Shown here: in pieces, positions 8,756-17,484 of the stretch
Position numbering within the stretch: the stretch's first letter is position 1
Layout of the letters: each line of letters opens with the position of its first letter
From: Flavobacterium sp. SLB02
Lineage (GTDB): Bacteria; Bacteroidota; Bacteroidia; Flavobacteriales; Flavobacteriaceae
Length of the DNA stretch: 64,000 nt
NCBI RefSeq assembly: GCF_009664855.1
Contig: NZ_CP045928.1
Location: forward strand, 3,389,186 to 3,453,185
Reading direction: 5' to 3'
Notes under the pieces: model-generated
Told to the model about the DNA's origin: nothing
The model's database searches: none
Seen by the model: only the letters and a program-made list of their open reading frames with translations
Made by a program: the position numbers and the translations under genes

Positions 8756-9688
8756 ATGGAAATAAAACTATTTTGCCCGGCTACCATAGCGAATCTCTCC
8801 TGCGGATTTGACGTACTTGGACTTTGCTTAGACAATGCGGGTGATGAAATGATTGTTCGAAAAACAGAACAAAAAGGAGTTCGTATTACTAAAATTGTGG
8901 GTGCCGATTTACCTTTAGAAACTGAGAAAAACGTTTCAGGTGTTGCGGCTTTAGCGATGTTAGAAGCTTATGAAAGAGATTTTGAATCGATAAATTTTGG
9001 GTTTGAAATCGAAATCTATAAAAATATCAAAGCCGGAAGCGGAATCGGAAGCAGCGCTGCAAGTTCTGCCGGAGCAGTTTTTGGGATTAATGAATTATTA
9101 GGACAACCGTATTCCCGCAAAGATTTGGTGCAATTTGCGATGCAGGGCGAGAAATTAGCTAGCGGAAACGCTCATGCTGACAATGTTGCTCCTGCCCTTT
9201 TGGGTGGTTTTACTTTGGTAAGAAGTTATGCGCCGCTGGATATTATCAGAATTGATAGTCCGGAGGAATTATTTGCAACGGTGGTTCACCCTCAAATTGA
9301 GTTGAAAACATCTGATGCGCGTTCGGTATTAAAACAAACCGTTTCCCTAAAAAGCGCCATCATGCAATGGGGAAATGTGGGCGGATTAATTGCAGGTTTA
9401 TACACCAAAGATTACGACTTGATTGGAAGATCGCTTCATGACGAAATCGTAGAACCTTTAAGAAGCGTTTTAATCCCAGGGTTTGATTTGATCAAACAAA
9501 CGGCATTAGAAAACGGCGCTTTAGGTTCTGGAATTTCAGGTTCTGGTCCGTCGATTTTTGCTTTAAGCAGAGGAAAAAACACTGCAGACCAAATCGCAAA
9601 AGCCATGAGCGATGTTTACGAAAATATGAATTTGCCGTATGAAATTCACGTTTCGAAAATTAATCCAGACGGCGTACGTGTTCTTTGA
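8756..9688 (+). CDS. thrB: Homoserine kinase
   Basis: This 310-residue GHMP-family kinase phosphorylates L-homoserine to O-phosphohomoserine. The N-terminal PATIANLSCGFDVLG segment is typical, and the ATP-binding glycine/serine loop AGSGIGSSAASSAGAVFG spans residues 93-110. The third GHMP motif, GSGISGSGPSIFAL, is near 257-270. It sits between thrA and thrC, completing the threonine branch. The 138-bp gap to thrA is filled with repeat sequence, but gene order and orientation support one operon. Confidence 0.96.
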   Translation: MEIKLFCPATIANLSCGFDVLGLCLDNAGDEMIVRKTEQKGVRITKIVGADLPLETEKNVSGVAALAMLEAYERDFESINFGFEIEIYKNIKAGSGIGSSAASSAGAVFGINELLGQPYSRKDLVQFAMQGEKLASGNAHADNVAPALLGGFTLVRSYAPLDIIRIDSPEELFATVVHPQIELKTSDARSVLKQTVSLKSAIMQWGNVGGLIAGLYTKDYDLIGRSLHDEIVEPLRSVLIPGFDLIKQTALENGALGSGISGSGPSIFALSRGKNTADQIAKAMSDVYENMNLPYEIHVSKINPDGVRVL

Positions 9689-9818
9689 ACGCTGTAGGCA
9701 ATAGGCTTAAAACCTTTATGAAAATATAAAATCAATAAAAAATAAAAAAGCAATAAGCTTATACGCATTAGGAAAAAAGCCTAAAGCCTAAAGCTTAAAG
9801 CCTAAAGCAAAACAACCA
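9689..9818. repeat. Short CTAAAGC tandem repeat before thrC
   Basis: The thrB-thrC gap ends with four tandem copies of a C(C/T)TAAAG-type heptad at about 9779-9808, and an AGGC(A/T)-rich relative starts the gap. No promoter or terminator was recognised, so read-through from thrB is likely. Confidence 0.55.
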
Positions 9819-11108
9819 ATGAAATACTATAGTTTAAACCATAATGCCCCGGAAGTTTCTTTCAAAGAAGCTGTGATACAAGGATTGGCGAGTGATAAAG
9901 GATTATATTTTCCTCAAACTATTACACCCTTAAATCCTGCATTTTTTAATGTAATCGAAAATCTAAGCCATAACGATATTGCTTTTGATGTGATTCAGCA
10001 ATTTGTGGGCGATGAAATTCCGGAAGATCATTTAAGAGCCATTATTGCCGAAACTTTATCTTTCGACTTTCCGGTTGTTGAAGTCGAAAAAGATATTTAT
10101 TCGTTAGAATTATTCCACGGGCCCACTATGGCTTTTAAGGATGTTGGAGCGCGATTTATGTCACGTTGTCTGGCGTATTTTAATAAAGACAAAAAAGACA
10201 GTAAAAATACCGTTTTAGTAGCGACTTCGGGAGATACAGGCGGAGCCGTTGCCAGCGGATTTCTTGGCGTTGATGGCGTTGATGTCGTTATTTTATATCC
10301 TTCAGGAAAAGTGAGCGAAGTTCAGGAAAAACAATTGACGACTTTAGGAAAAAACATTAAAGCACTTGAAGTTGACGGCGTTTTTGATGATTGCCAGGAT
10401 ATGGTAAAGAAAGCGTTTTTAGACGAGACTTTAGCGCACAAAAACCTGACATCGGCGAATTCTATCAATATTGCGCGTTGGCTGCCGCAAATGTTCTATT
10501 TCTTCTTTGCTTATAAGGCGTTGAAAAGCCAAAACAAACCTTTAGTCTTCTCTTGCCCAAGTGGAAATTTCGGAAATATCTGTGCCGGAATTATGGCTAA
10601 GAAATTAGGTTTACCAATCGAACATTTTGTTGCGTCTACAAACGTTAACGATACCGTACCAAGATTCTTAGAAAGCGGAAAATACGATCCAAAACCTTCT
10701 AAAGCCACAATCTCTAACGCCATGGACGTTGGAAATCCAAGTAACTTTATTAGGATTCAGGAATTATACAACAACGATCTAAAAGCTTTCGAAAAAGATT
10801 TCTCTTCTTATAGTTATACCGATGAAGAAACGTTGGAAGCTTTAAAAAACATCTACAAAGCTGATGGTTATATTGCAGAACCTCACGGCGCTATTGGCTA
10901 TTTAGGATTGAAAAAAGAATTACAAAAGCACGATAATACAATTGGTGTTTTCTTAGAAACCGCACATCCTATTAAATTTTTGGATGTTGTTGAACCTACT
11001 TTGGGTATTACACTTCCTATTCCGGAACAAATTGAGAGTGTTATTAATGAGGAAAAAGTAAGTCTTAAGATTAAGACTTATGAGGAGTTGAAGGATTTCT
11101 TAGGGTAA
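9819..11108 (+). CDS. thrC: Threonine synthase
   Basis: This 429-residue PLP enzyme converts O-phosphohomoserine to L-threonine. The PLP-binding lysine is Lys107 in HGPTMAFKDVGARF. The phosphate-binding ATSGDTGGAVASGF loop follows near residue 135, and the N-terminal Y-Y-S-L-N-H segment is typical of the ThrC subfamily. It is the last gene of thrABC and ends 29 bases before a strong hairpin terminator. Length and motifs are complete. Confidence 0.96.
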   Translation: MKYYSLNHNAPEVSFKEAVIQGLASDKGLYFPQTITPLNPAFFNVIENLSHNDIAFDVIQQFVGDEIPEDHLRAIIAETLSFDFPVVEVEKDIYSLELFHGPTMAFKDVGARFMSRCLAYFNKDKKDSKNTVLVATSGDTGGAVASGFLGVDGVDVVILYPSGKVSEVQEKQLTTLGKNIKALEVDGVFDDCQDMVKKAFLDETLAHKNLTSANSINIARWLPQMFYFFFAYKALKSQNKPLVFSCPSGNFGNICAGIMAKKLGLPIEHFVASTNVNDTVPRFLESGKYDPKPSKATISNAMDVGNPSNFIRIQELYNNDLKAFEKDFSSYSYTDEETLEALKNIYKADGYIAEPHGAIGYLGLKKELQKHDNTIGVFLETAHPIKFLDVVEPTLGITLPIPEQIESVINEEKVSLKIKTYEELKDFLG

Positions 11109-11134
11109 TAATCATCTTTACAATAAAAAAATTT

Positions 11135-11170
11135 AGAACCATAGATTAAAATATAATCTATGGTTTTTAT
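11135..11170 (+). terminator. Terminator of the thr operon
   Basis: Perfect 11-bp stem AACCATAGATT (11137-11147) with AATCTATGGTT (11155-11165), followed by a T-rich tail. Confidence 0.85.
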
Positions 11171-11241
11171 TTTGATAAGCTTTTTTTAAGAGTACAAATC
11201 TTATATTTACCAAGTTATATTGAATAAAAATAGAATTTGAA

Positions 11242-12891
11242 ATGAGGCTTTTAAACATTTTAGTTAACAACTTTAGGAAAACAATCGAACCAAATGTGTA
11301 TCAAACTGATCATACACAAACACCAGAGATATTCATTCTTATAAAAGAATATAAAAATGAAGAGGCTAAAAAACATTTAAAGCATAATCCATCTGAAATA
11401 TTTCTAAAAGGATGGATGGACGATACTCCTTTACATATTGCTTCATCTAGTGGAAATATTGAAATGGTTAAATACCTACTTAAAAAGGGCGCCGAAATAA
11501 ATGCAGAAAGAAGTGGTAATTATACCACTCCACTATGCTGGGCAGATAATTATGATATTGCTAAATATCTTCTTAACAATGGAGCCACCATGAATGACAA
11601 GGAACTTTTTCTGGCAACAAGTAAAGATAAAGTTGATGTTGTTGATTTATTACTTACGAACGGTGCAAAAATAAACAAGAAAGAACCTCAATATTTAGAA
11701 TGTAAATCAATTGAATGCGCTAAAGTTTATATAAAACATAAAATTGATTTAAATGGCTCTGATGAAAACAAAAGCAATTTACTTCACAAGCTAGCCTGGC
11801 TTGATTTACCTCAAGTATTTGATTTTGCTTACAATAATGGATGTGACTGGAAAAAAGATAGTAGCAATAGAACACCATATTATTTAGCAAAACAAGGAAG
11901 ACGTGAGAGTATTATAAACCATTTTGAAAAATATTATTCCGAAATAATTTCAAATAAAACAACACATCTATCAACTGAAAATTATAATTATAACAGAATA
12001 TTTTTCTTAAAAGAAAACCCTCTTAAGTTATCAATATATATCGCTCTAACTAAAAGTTCTAACTTAGTAAAGTATTCAAAATATGGGAATGAAATTATGG
12101 TCAACCAAATTATAAATATTGATGTGCCTACAATTAGAAATTTTACTTTTGATTATAAAGGAAATATTATAGTTCCTACAGGAGATAATAAATTATTAAT
12201 TATTGAGGAAGAATCTTTTAACCACACAAAAACGATAAAATTACCCAAAGATTTGGTTTTAGATCAAATCACTTATCTTCCATCAAGAAATTTATATATT
12301 GGAAGTTCTCAAAATTGGGAAATAATCTTACTCTCTGAGAATTTTGAAATAATTAGTAAAACTAAAGCTGAAGATGGTACTCTTAGTCCAAAAATAAATC
12401 ATAATAACTTGCTTTCTTTTCATAGTTATGACCAAGAAACTTATTTTAATTTATATCATCTCAAAAAAGATTTAAGCGTTAAATTTATTCATCGCTTCTT
12501 TAAGGAATGGAATAATACATCTAGCGGATTTGAATTCAATGATAATGAATTTGCTGTATCATTTCCAAATGAACTAGAATACTACATATTTAAAGATGAT
12601 ACTATTACTAAAATTTGGGAAATGGATATTTCGAAATACCATTCAAGACATGCTTTGAGCTATTTGGCTTTTAAAGATGAAAAGGTTATCCTTATCGGAA
12701 AAGGAAAGACTATATTATTCATTGATAAACAAGAAAAGAAAATACTTCAAGAAATTCAATTAGACTTATTAAGTGAAATAAGAAATTTATACGTTGATGA
12801 GAGTAAAGAAAATTTAATAATTTATACAGATAACGAATTAAAATTAATTCCTCTTGCTAGGGCGAGCATCTCGCTCGTGAACACAAAGTAG
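11242..12891 (+). CDS. Ankyrin-repeat protein with repeat-derived C-terminus
   Basis: The 549-residue protein has about four ankyrin repeats at residues 55-240. DDTPLHIASSSGNIEMVKYL with LLKKGAEIN is the clearest. The C-terminal 260-535 region is rich in short beta strands and may be a propeller-like domain, but no family is recognised. No signal peptide is seen. Residues 539-549 (ARASISLVNTK) are encoded by a copy of a palindromic intergenic repeat that recurs at 13320, so the native 3' end was probably replaced. Ankyrin proteins in such accessory stretches are often immunity or partner-binding proteins. That is inference only. Confidence 0.75.
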   Translation: MRLLNILVNNFRKTIEPNVYQTDHTQTPEIFILIKEYKNEEAKKHLKHNPSEIFLKGWMDDTPLHIASSSGNIEMVKYLLKKGAEINAERSGNYTTPLCWADNYDIAKYLLNNGATMNDKELFLATSKDKVDVVDLLLTNGAKINKKEPQYLECKSIECAKVYIKHKIDLNGSDENKSNLLHKLAWLDLPQVFDFAYNNGCDWKKDSSNRTPYYLAKQGRRESIINHFEKYYSEIISNKTTHLSTENYNYNRIFFLKENPLKLSIYIALTKSSNLVKYSKYGNEIMVNQIINIDVPTIRNFTFDYKGNIIVPTGDNKLLIIEEESFNHTKTIKLPKDLVLDQITYLPSRNLYIGSSQNWEIILLSENFEIISKTKAEDGTLSPKINHNNLLSFHSYDQETYFNLYHLKKDLSVKFIHRFFKEWNNTSSGFEFNDNEFAVSFPNELEYYIFKDDTITKIWEMDISKYHSRHALSYLAFKDEKVILIGKGKTILFIDKQEKKILQEIQLDLLSEIRNLYVDESKENLIIYTDNELKLIPLARASISLVNTK

Positions 12892-12912
12892 ATACAGGCA
12901 AGAGGCTTGCGT
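12856..12912. repeat. Palindromic repeat copy A, overlapping the ankyrin gene end
   Basis: Bases 12856-12888 contain a GCGAG/CTCGC hairpin and share CGCTCGTGAACACAAAG with the copy at 13320. A second small hairpin, GCAAG-AGG-CTTGC, follows at 12898-12910. The stop codon of the ankyrin gene lies inside the element. Confidence 0.8.
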
Positions 12913-12938
12913 TAATATGTAAATAAAATTAAAATTCT

Positions 12939-13310
12939 ATGAAAAAAATTAAACCAGAAGAATTAACAGAGAGTTTAAGTGATAAACAATTAGAAGTTTT
13001 AGCCGAAATGCTGGGTAAAACACCAACATCCACAGAATGGCGTGAGTGCTACAAGAAATTGACCGATTCACAATTATTTCAAGTTCATCAAAAGCTAGGT
13101 GAATTAATCGATCGAAAAGAACAGGAACGATTAAACGCTATGACAAAAGAGGAAAGGGAACAAGAGGACGAAAAATGGAGAATCTGGTACAAAAATTTAA
13201 GTCCTCATGATTTTCATGGCAACATGGGAGAACCTGCCACGGTAGAAGAATTCAAAAGCCGCTATGGTGTTTATCCTTCTGGATACGATGAAAATGGAAA
13301 TAAAATTTAA
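12939..13310 (+). CDS. Hypothetical charged protein
   Basis: This 123-residue soluble protein is rich in Glu and Lys and has no recognised domain. The N-terminal third is helical (LTESLSDKQLEVLAEMLGKT). The end carries a VEEFKSRYGVYPSGYDENGNKI segment that looks like a compact folded tail. It starts 47 bp after the ankyrin gene in the same direction, with repeat sequence in the gap, and is followed directly by a second copy of that repeat. The ATG is preceded by an A-rich stretch as usual here. Function unknown. It could belong to the same accessory cassette as the ankyrin protein. Confidence 0.7.
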   Translation: MKKIKPEELTESLSDKQLEVLAEMLGKTPTSTEWRECYKKLTDSQLFQVHQKLGELIDRKEQERLNAMTKEEREQEDEKWRIWYKNLSPHDFHGNMGEPATVEEFKSRYGVYPSGYDENGNKI

Positions 13311-13319
13311 CATTTCCCA

Positions 13320-13399
13320 GCTAGCGAGCGTCCCGCTCGTGAACACAAAGAAATTCAAAAACCAATTGAAAAGTTCACGAGCGTGACGCTCGCGATAGC
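13320..13399. repeat. Palindromic repeat copy B with inverted arms (MITE-like)
   Basis: The left arm (13320-13344) and right arm (13373-13399) are imperfect inverted repeats. Each arm contains its own perfect hairpin, CGAGCG-TCC-CGCTCG on the left and CGAGCG-TGA-CGCTCG on the right. The GC-rich arms contrast with the AT-rich surroundings. The left arm matches the sequence that forms the end of the ankyrin gene. Confidence 0.8.
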
Positions 13400-13410
13400 A
13401 ATTGAACATA

Positions 13411-13444
13411 AAAAAAGAGATCTTATTTAAGATCTCTTTTTTAT
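13411..13444. terminator. Bidirectional terminator between convergent genes
   Basis: Perfect 10-bp stem AAGAGATCTT (13415-13424) with AAGATCTCTT (13429-13438), flanked by A and T runs. It serves the 123-residue gene on the plus strand and the Xre gene on the minus strand. Confidence 0.9.
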
Positions 13445-13467
13445 AATTAATATAGCTTTAAAAACGT

Positions 13468-13866
13468 TTATTTCCCGTTGAATAATTTCTCTAAATACTC
13501 AACTTTATCTTTTTCAGCTTGTACCAAACGTTCGTAGAGTTCAACAACTTTATCTAAAGGATTAAAAGTACAATTGCAATTGTAATCACCCGAAGTAATT
13601 GAACTATGGTCTTGAAAAGTATTTCCAATAATATTAAAAACCACTTCTTCCGAAAAATTTTTAATTGTTTCAACAGAAACCTCCAGAACTTTTGCTATCT
13701 CAATTAGTCTTTGTTCGTCTACATTTTCGCTGTTTTCAATAGTCGAAATGGTCTGCTGACTTATTCCTAAAGCATATACCAGTGCTTCCTGTTTCATATC
13801 TTTAAGCTCTCTGATACAGCTTATATTTCTGCCGATATATTTTGGTTTTATTGCTGTACTGATAAT
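13468..13866 (-). CDS. Xre-family HTH regulator with a non-canonical or lost start codon
   Basis: From the first ATG (13797) the protein is 109 residues, but that start removes helix 1 of the HTH. The upstream in-frame codons 13863-13798 read STAIKPKYIGRNISCIRELK plus Asp, exactly the missing beginning of this HTH family. They contain no ATG, GTG or TTG, and a TGA closes the frame at 13869-13867. Translation must begin at ATT 13866, ATC 13863 or ATA, or the gene is damaged. The remainder has ALGISQQTISTIENSENVDE (recognition helix) and a C-terminal coiled coil ending LYERLVQAEKDKVEYLEKLF. The family is common in Bacteroidota. The target is unknown. Confidence 0.7.
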   Translation of the reverse strand: MISTAIKPKYIGRNISCIRELKDMKQEALVYALGISQQTISTIENSENVDEQRLIEIAKVLEVSVETIKNFSEEVVFNIIGNTFQDHSSITSGDYNCNCTFNPLDKVVELYERLVQAEKDKVEYLEKLFNGK

Positions 13867-13999
13867 TCAAAGATATTTAAAATTCTTAAACGAAAATAAA
13901 TTTCGGTAAAAAACAAAGCAGTTTTTCTAAGATACTATTTTCATAATTTCTATATTAGCTAGCTCGAGAGTAATTACCAATTATTAATCTTATCGTAAA

Positions 14000-14506
14000 A
14001 TGGCAATCTGGCAATATCTTTTAATCGTTATTCCTGAAAATTCTATTGATAAAAATTACAATATCTTTGAAAATAATGAAACTGAATTTTTACCAGATAC
14101 TGATTCTTTCTGGGAAAATTTTGATGGAAATATTTCTTCTATTATTTCCGAAATGGATCAAATAATAAAAAGAGCTGATTGGGGTAATGATACTTTTATA
14201 AATTGGAAAGGCAATGGAAGTAATGAAGAAGATAATGATGCCTGTCTTTGTTTAAATGACAATAAAAGTCAAATTGAGGAATTTCATTTTCGTATTGATT
14301 TAAGAAAAGCGTCCAATATTATAAATGTTCTTCAAGCGATTTTAAATCTCTGTAAAAAAAATCAATTTGTTTTGATTGATTTAAAAGGGCAAATCTTTAA
14401 ACCAGAAATAAAATATATTATTGAGAGTTTGAAAAGTTCAAATGCAATGAAATTTATTGCTAACCCAATATTATTTTTTGAGAATTTAGAAAATAAAGAA
14501 AATTAA
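14000..14506 (+). CDS. Hypothetical protein, possible immunity-type
   Basis: This 168-residue soluble acidic protein opens with MAIWQYLLIVIPE and has several conserved-looking Trp residues (WENFDG, RADWGNDTFINWKGNG). The architecture of a short strand, acidic middle and amphipathic C-terminal helices resembles small immunity proteins of polymorphic toxin systems, but no named family is assigned. It lies 6 bp upstream of the next small gene and probably starts a three-gene operon. No toxin gene is visible. Confidence 0.65.
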   Translation: MAIWQYLLIVIPENSIDKNYNIFENNETEFLPDTDSFWENFDGNISSIISEMDQIIKRADWGNDTFINWKGNGSNEEDNDACLCLNDNKSQIEEFHFRIDLRKASNIINVLQAILNLCKKNQFVLIDLKGQIFKPEIKYIIESLKSSNAMKFIANPILFFENLENKEN

Positions 14507-14512
14507 TTTCAA

Positions 14513-14746
14513 ATGAAAAAAGAACATAGGATCATACTTGATTTATTAGAAGAGTATTTAGAAAAAAATCCAAGTCAAAGATTTGGGCAAGCTCTTTTTA
14601 ATTTAGGTGTTAATCAATTTCAGGAAACTACTGATCCAAGAAATCCTAATTATAATTTAAGAGATATCCACAGTGACCATGATTTAGATATTATTGAAAG
14701 AATTAAAAATCAATTAAATTGGTTTGAATCTCAAAGAAGCAAATAA
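14513..14746 (+). CDS. Small conserved hypothetical protein (RFGQALFNLG motif)
   Basis: This 77-residue soluble protein is mostly helical, with the segment RFGQALFNLGVNQF followed by NPNYNLRDIHSDHDLDII. I recall this pattern from a widespread family of small bacterial proteins found near immunity-like genes, but I cannot name a Pfam entry with confidence. It is tightly spaced, 6 bp after one gene and 4 bp before the next, so co-transcription is likely. Role unknown. Confidence 0.7.
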   Translation: MKKEHRIILDLLEEYLEKNPSQRFGQALFNLGVNQFQETTDPRNPNYNLRDIHSDHDLDIIERIKNQLNWFESQRSK

Positions 14747-14750
14747 TCTA

Positions 14751-15329
14751 ATGACAGAGAAAAACCAAATTAAAAGAATAATTCAACTTACTATTGTGGG
14801 AGGATTATTTATTTTTATCCTTTACAGATCATATCAGGCAGATAATGTTTTTGCTCCTTTTTTCTACATCATTTTAGGCGTTTTAGAAATTATCTTGTTA
14901 TCAAATATAATTCCTGAAAATTTTAAAATTTTCAAAAAGCATAAAAATATTTATAATTTACTTCCAATTTTATTAGCTCCTTTCATTATCCTTTTTACTT
15001 TAGGGCTTTATCTTTATTATGAAAATTTAGAAAATTCTAAAACATACATTCACGCCAGAGGAAATGGATTAATTATCGACTTAAAAGAAGATGGAAAATA
15101 TATCATTAAAAGTGGAAGCTGGGGAGGACGAACTCATCATTACGGAAATTACAAAATAAATGACAGTATCATATTTCTTGATCATAAGAAGTTTGGAAAA
15201 ATAAACATATCTGGTCAATTTAAAAAAGGGAAAATTTACATTGATAAAGAAAAAATAAGCGAAAATGTGCTTTTTCAAACTAAAGAAAATAAAATTTTAG
15301 AGAATACAGAGTATTTCTACATTAATTAA
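14751..15329 (+). CDS. Hypothetical membrane protein
   Basis: The 192-residue product starts at ATG 14751 (MTEKNQIKR). An upstream TTG at 14724 lies inside the preceding gene and was rejected. Three hydrophobic helices lie within about residues 10-95 (around VGGLFIFILY, FFYIILGVLEIILL and PILLAPFIILFTLGLYLYY). A soluble C-terminal domain of short beta strands follows, containing a GxWGGRTHHYGNYKIND segment. No family is recognised. It follows the 77-residue gene by 4 bp, so it probably belongs to the same operon. Confidence 0.65.
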   Translation: MTEKNQIKRIIQLTIVGGLFIFILYRSYQADNVFAPFFYIILGVLEIILLSNIIPENFKIFKKHKNIYNLLPILLAPFIILFTLGLYLYYENLENSKTYIHARGNGLIIDLKEDGKYIIKSGSWGGRTHHYGNYKINDSIIFLDHKKFGKINISGQFKKGKIYIDKEKISENVLFQTKENKILENTEYFYIN

Positions 15330-15392
15330 ACCTTCTTTTTAATTGCTTTATTTAATAGAGAATGCACTTGCTTTGCCAATAAAATTTAAATC

Positions 15393-15674
15393 ATGGAGAA
15401 ACTTTTCCTTATAATATTAATTATTCAAATGCTATGTTATGGAATTGCGGATCACTTTAAAATTAAATACGGTCGTTTCATAATTTTGTCAATATTTTTA
15501 TCGCTTCCTTTAATTGTCTTTCCTCTTTATTTTGGAGTTGATGAAAATATAAATTCCCTTTTCTGCTTTTATAATGCATTTGCTTATTTTGAAATTTATT
15601 GGAGTATTGGAATCTCTATTGTTTTATTAACTCATCTTACGTACTGCTATTTGCTTAATCAAAAAAAAAAATAA
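15393..15674 (+). CDS. Small membrane protein
   Basis: This 93-residue protein is almost wholly hydrophobic, with three predicted transmembrane helices (about 3-20, 28-47 and 68-88) and a basic C-terminus (NQKKK). It lies 63 bp after the previous membrane protein gene in the same direction. No family is recognised. The frame is clean and the ATG at 15393 is preceded by an AT-rich leader. Confidence 0.55.
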   Translation: MEKLFLIILIIQMLCYGIADHFKIKYGRFIILSIFLSLPLIVFPLYFGVDENINSLFCFYNAFAYFEIYWSIGISIVLLTHLTYCYLLNQKKK

Positions 15675-15905
15675 ACTGTAAAGTTTTGATTAAAGCCATT
15701 CTTTAATATTTTTTTTTCTCTAGCTAAAACGGAAGGTTATTCAATAAAAAACCAGAAACTTCCTTACTAAACAATTTCATAAAAAGCCCTAGTCTTCTTA
15801 AAGACTAAAATCATCACTTACTATTTTTTTATATCTTTAAAAACTCAAATTCTAGTCAACTGTTTAGAACATCAAAATCCCAAATAATAACATACCAATA
15901 CTTCT

Positions 15906-17438
15906 ATGAAAAAAACTTTAATTTCATTCCTTTTAGTTGGATTTTTTATCTCATACGCTCAGGAGTCAAAACCAAAAGCAGCCGATAAACCGCCGGTTGC
16001 AAAAGAAGAAAATTCACCTGCTAACCTTACTTTCAATCCGGATTCTCAGGTTATCACAAATCATACCACCACAATAAAAGGACAAAAAGTTCCTTATAAA
16101 GCAACAACCGGGACGATGCCAGTCTGGGACGAAGACGGAAAAGCAATTGCCGGATTATTCTATACCTATTATGAGCGCTCTGATGTAAAAGATCGGGATT
16201 CACGTCCTTTAGTTATTTCATTTAATGGTGGTCCGGGTTCTGCTTCGGTTTGGATGGAGATTGCTTACACAGGACCAAGTTTGTTAAATATTGATGATGA
16301 AGGATATCCTGTGCAGCCTTACGGAATAAAGGAAAATCCTTATTCTATTTTAGATGTTGCTGATATCGTTTTTGTAAATCCTGTCAACACAGCTTATTCA
16401 AGACCTACAAGCAAAGAAATCCCTACTACAAAGTTCTTCGGCGTAAATGCAGACATTAAATACTTAGCCGATTGGATCAATGGTTTTGTAACCCGCTCTA
16501 ATCGTTGGGCTTCACCTAAATACCTGATAGGAGAAAGTTATGGCACAACCCGTGTTTCTGGATTAGCGCTTCAATTACAAAACAATCAATGGATGTATCT
16601 CAACGGAGTGATTTTGGTATCTCCTACTGATTTAGGGATAACCCGTGGCGTTGTTTCTGATGCTGCCCTTAAACTACCCTATTTTGCAGCTACTGCCTGG
16701 TATCACAAAATGCTTAGTCCTGATCTTCAAAACAAAGATTTAACCGCTATGTTACCCGAGGTTGAAGATTTTACCATCAACGAACTTCTTCCTGCATTAA
16801 GTAAAGGGGGATCATTGGAAGAACAAAAAAGAAAAGAAATTGCCACTAAAATGGCACATTATTCTGGTATTTCTGAGAAAGTAATCCTGCAAAATAATTT
16901 AGACGTTCCGTATGATTATTTTTGGAAAGAACTATTAAGAGATCAAGGTTATACAATAGGAAGACTTGATTCAAGATACAAAGGAATTGACCGTAAGGAT
17001 TCTGGTGAAAGTCCGGATTTTAATGCCGAACTTACGTCTTGGCTACATTCCTTTACACCTGCCATCAATATGTATGTTCGTAATAATCTTAATTACAAAA
17101 CGGACTTTAAATACAATATGTTTGGTGCTGTACATCCCTGGGACAGATCTAATGATAAAACAGGGGAAAACCTGAGACAAGCCATGGCTCAAAATCCATA
17201 TTTACATGTAATGGTGCAATCAGGATATTATGATGGTGCCTGCGACTATTTTAATTCTAAATACAATTTATGGCAAATGGATACAAGCGGAAAACTAACC
17301 GATCGAATGTCATGGAAAGGCTACAGAAGCGGTCATATGATGTATTTGAGAAAAGCTGACTTAGAAGCTGCAAATGAAGACATCAGAACATTCATAAAGC
17401 AATCATTGCCTAAAGCTGGTGAACCTGCAAAATATTAA
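15906..17438 (+). CDS. Secreted S10-family serine carboxypeptidase
   Basis: This 510-residue exported enzyme removes C-terminal residues from peptides. Residues 1-19 (MKKTLISFLLVGFFISYAQ) are a signal peptide. The alpha/beta-hydrolase core has the oxyanion motif FNGGPGSAS (106-114), the nucleophile Ser211 in GESYG, Asp443 in SGYYDGACD and His477 in RSGHMM, the full S10 triad in the right order. It stands alone with roughly 230 bp of gene-free sequence upstream. Substrate preference cannot be read from sequence. Confidence 0.93.
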   Translation: MKKTLISFLLVGFFISYAQESKPKAADKPPVAKEENSPANLTFNPDSQVITNHTTTIKGQKVPYKATTGTMPVWDEDGKAIAGLFYTYYERSDVKDRDSRPLVISFNGGPGSASVWMEIAYTGPSLLNIDDEGYPVQPYGIKENPYSILDVADIVFVNPVNTAYSRPTSKEIPTTKFFGVNADIKYLADWINGFVTRSNRWASPKYLIGESYGTTRVSGLALQLQNNQWMYLNGVILVSPTDLGITRGVVSDAALKLPYFAATAWYHKMLSPDLQNKDLTAMLPEVEDFTINELLPALSKGGSLEEQKRKEIATKMAHYSGISEKVILQNNLDVPYDYFWKELLRDQGYTIGRLDSRYKGIDRKDSGESPDFNAELTSWLHSFTPAINMYVRNNLNYKTDFKYNMFGAVHPWDRSNDKTGENLRQAMAQNPYLHVMVQSGYYDGACDYFNSKYNLWQMDTSGKLTDRMSWKGYRSGHMMYLRKADLEAANEDIRTFIKQSLPKAGEPAKY

Positions 17439-17484
17439 ATCTAATTTCTAATTTAAAGAAGCTAAATTACAAGTACTATAATTC

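Noticed and set aside
14724..14750. TTG start for the 192-residue membrane protein
   Set aside because: It overlaps the preceding gene; ATG 14751 is 4 bp after that gene's stop and fits the operon spacing.
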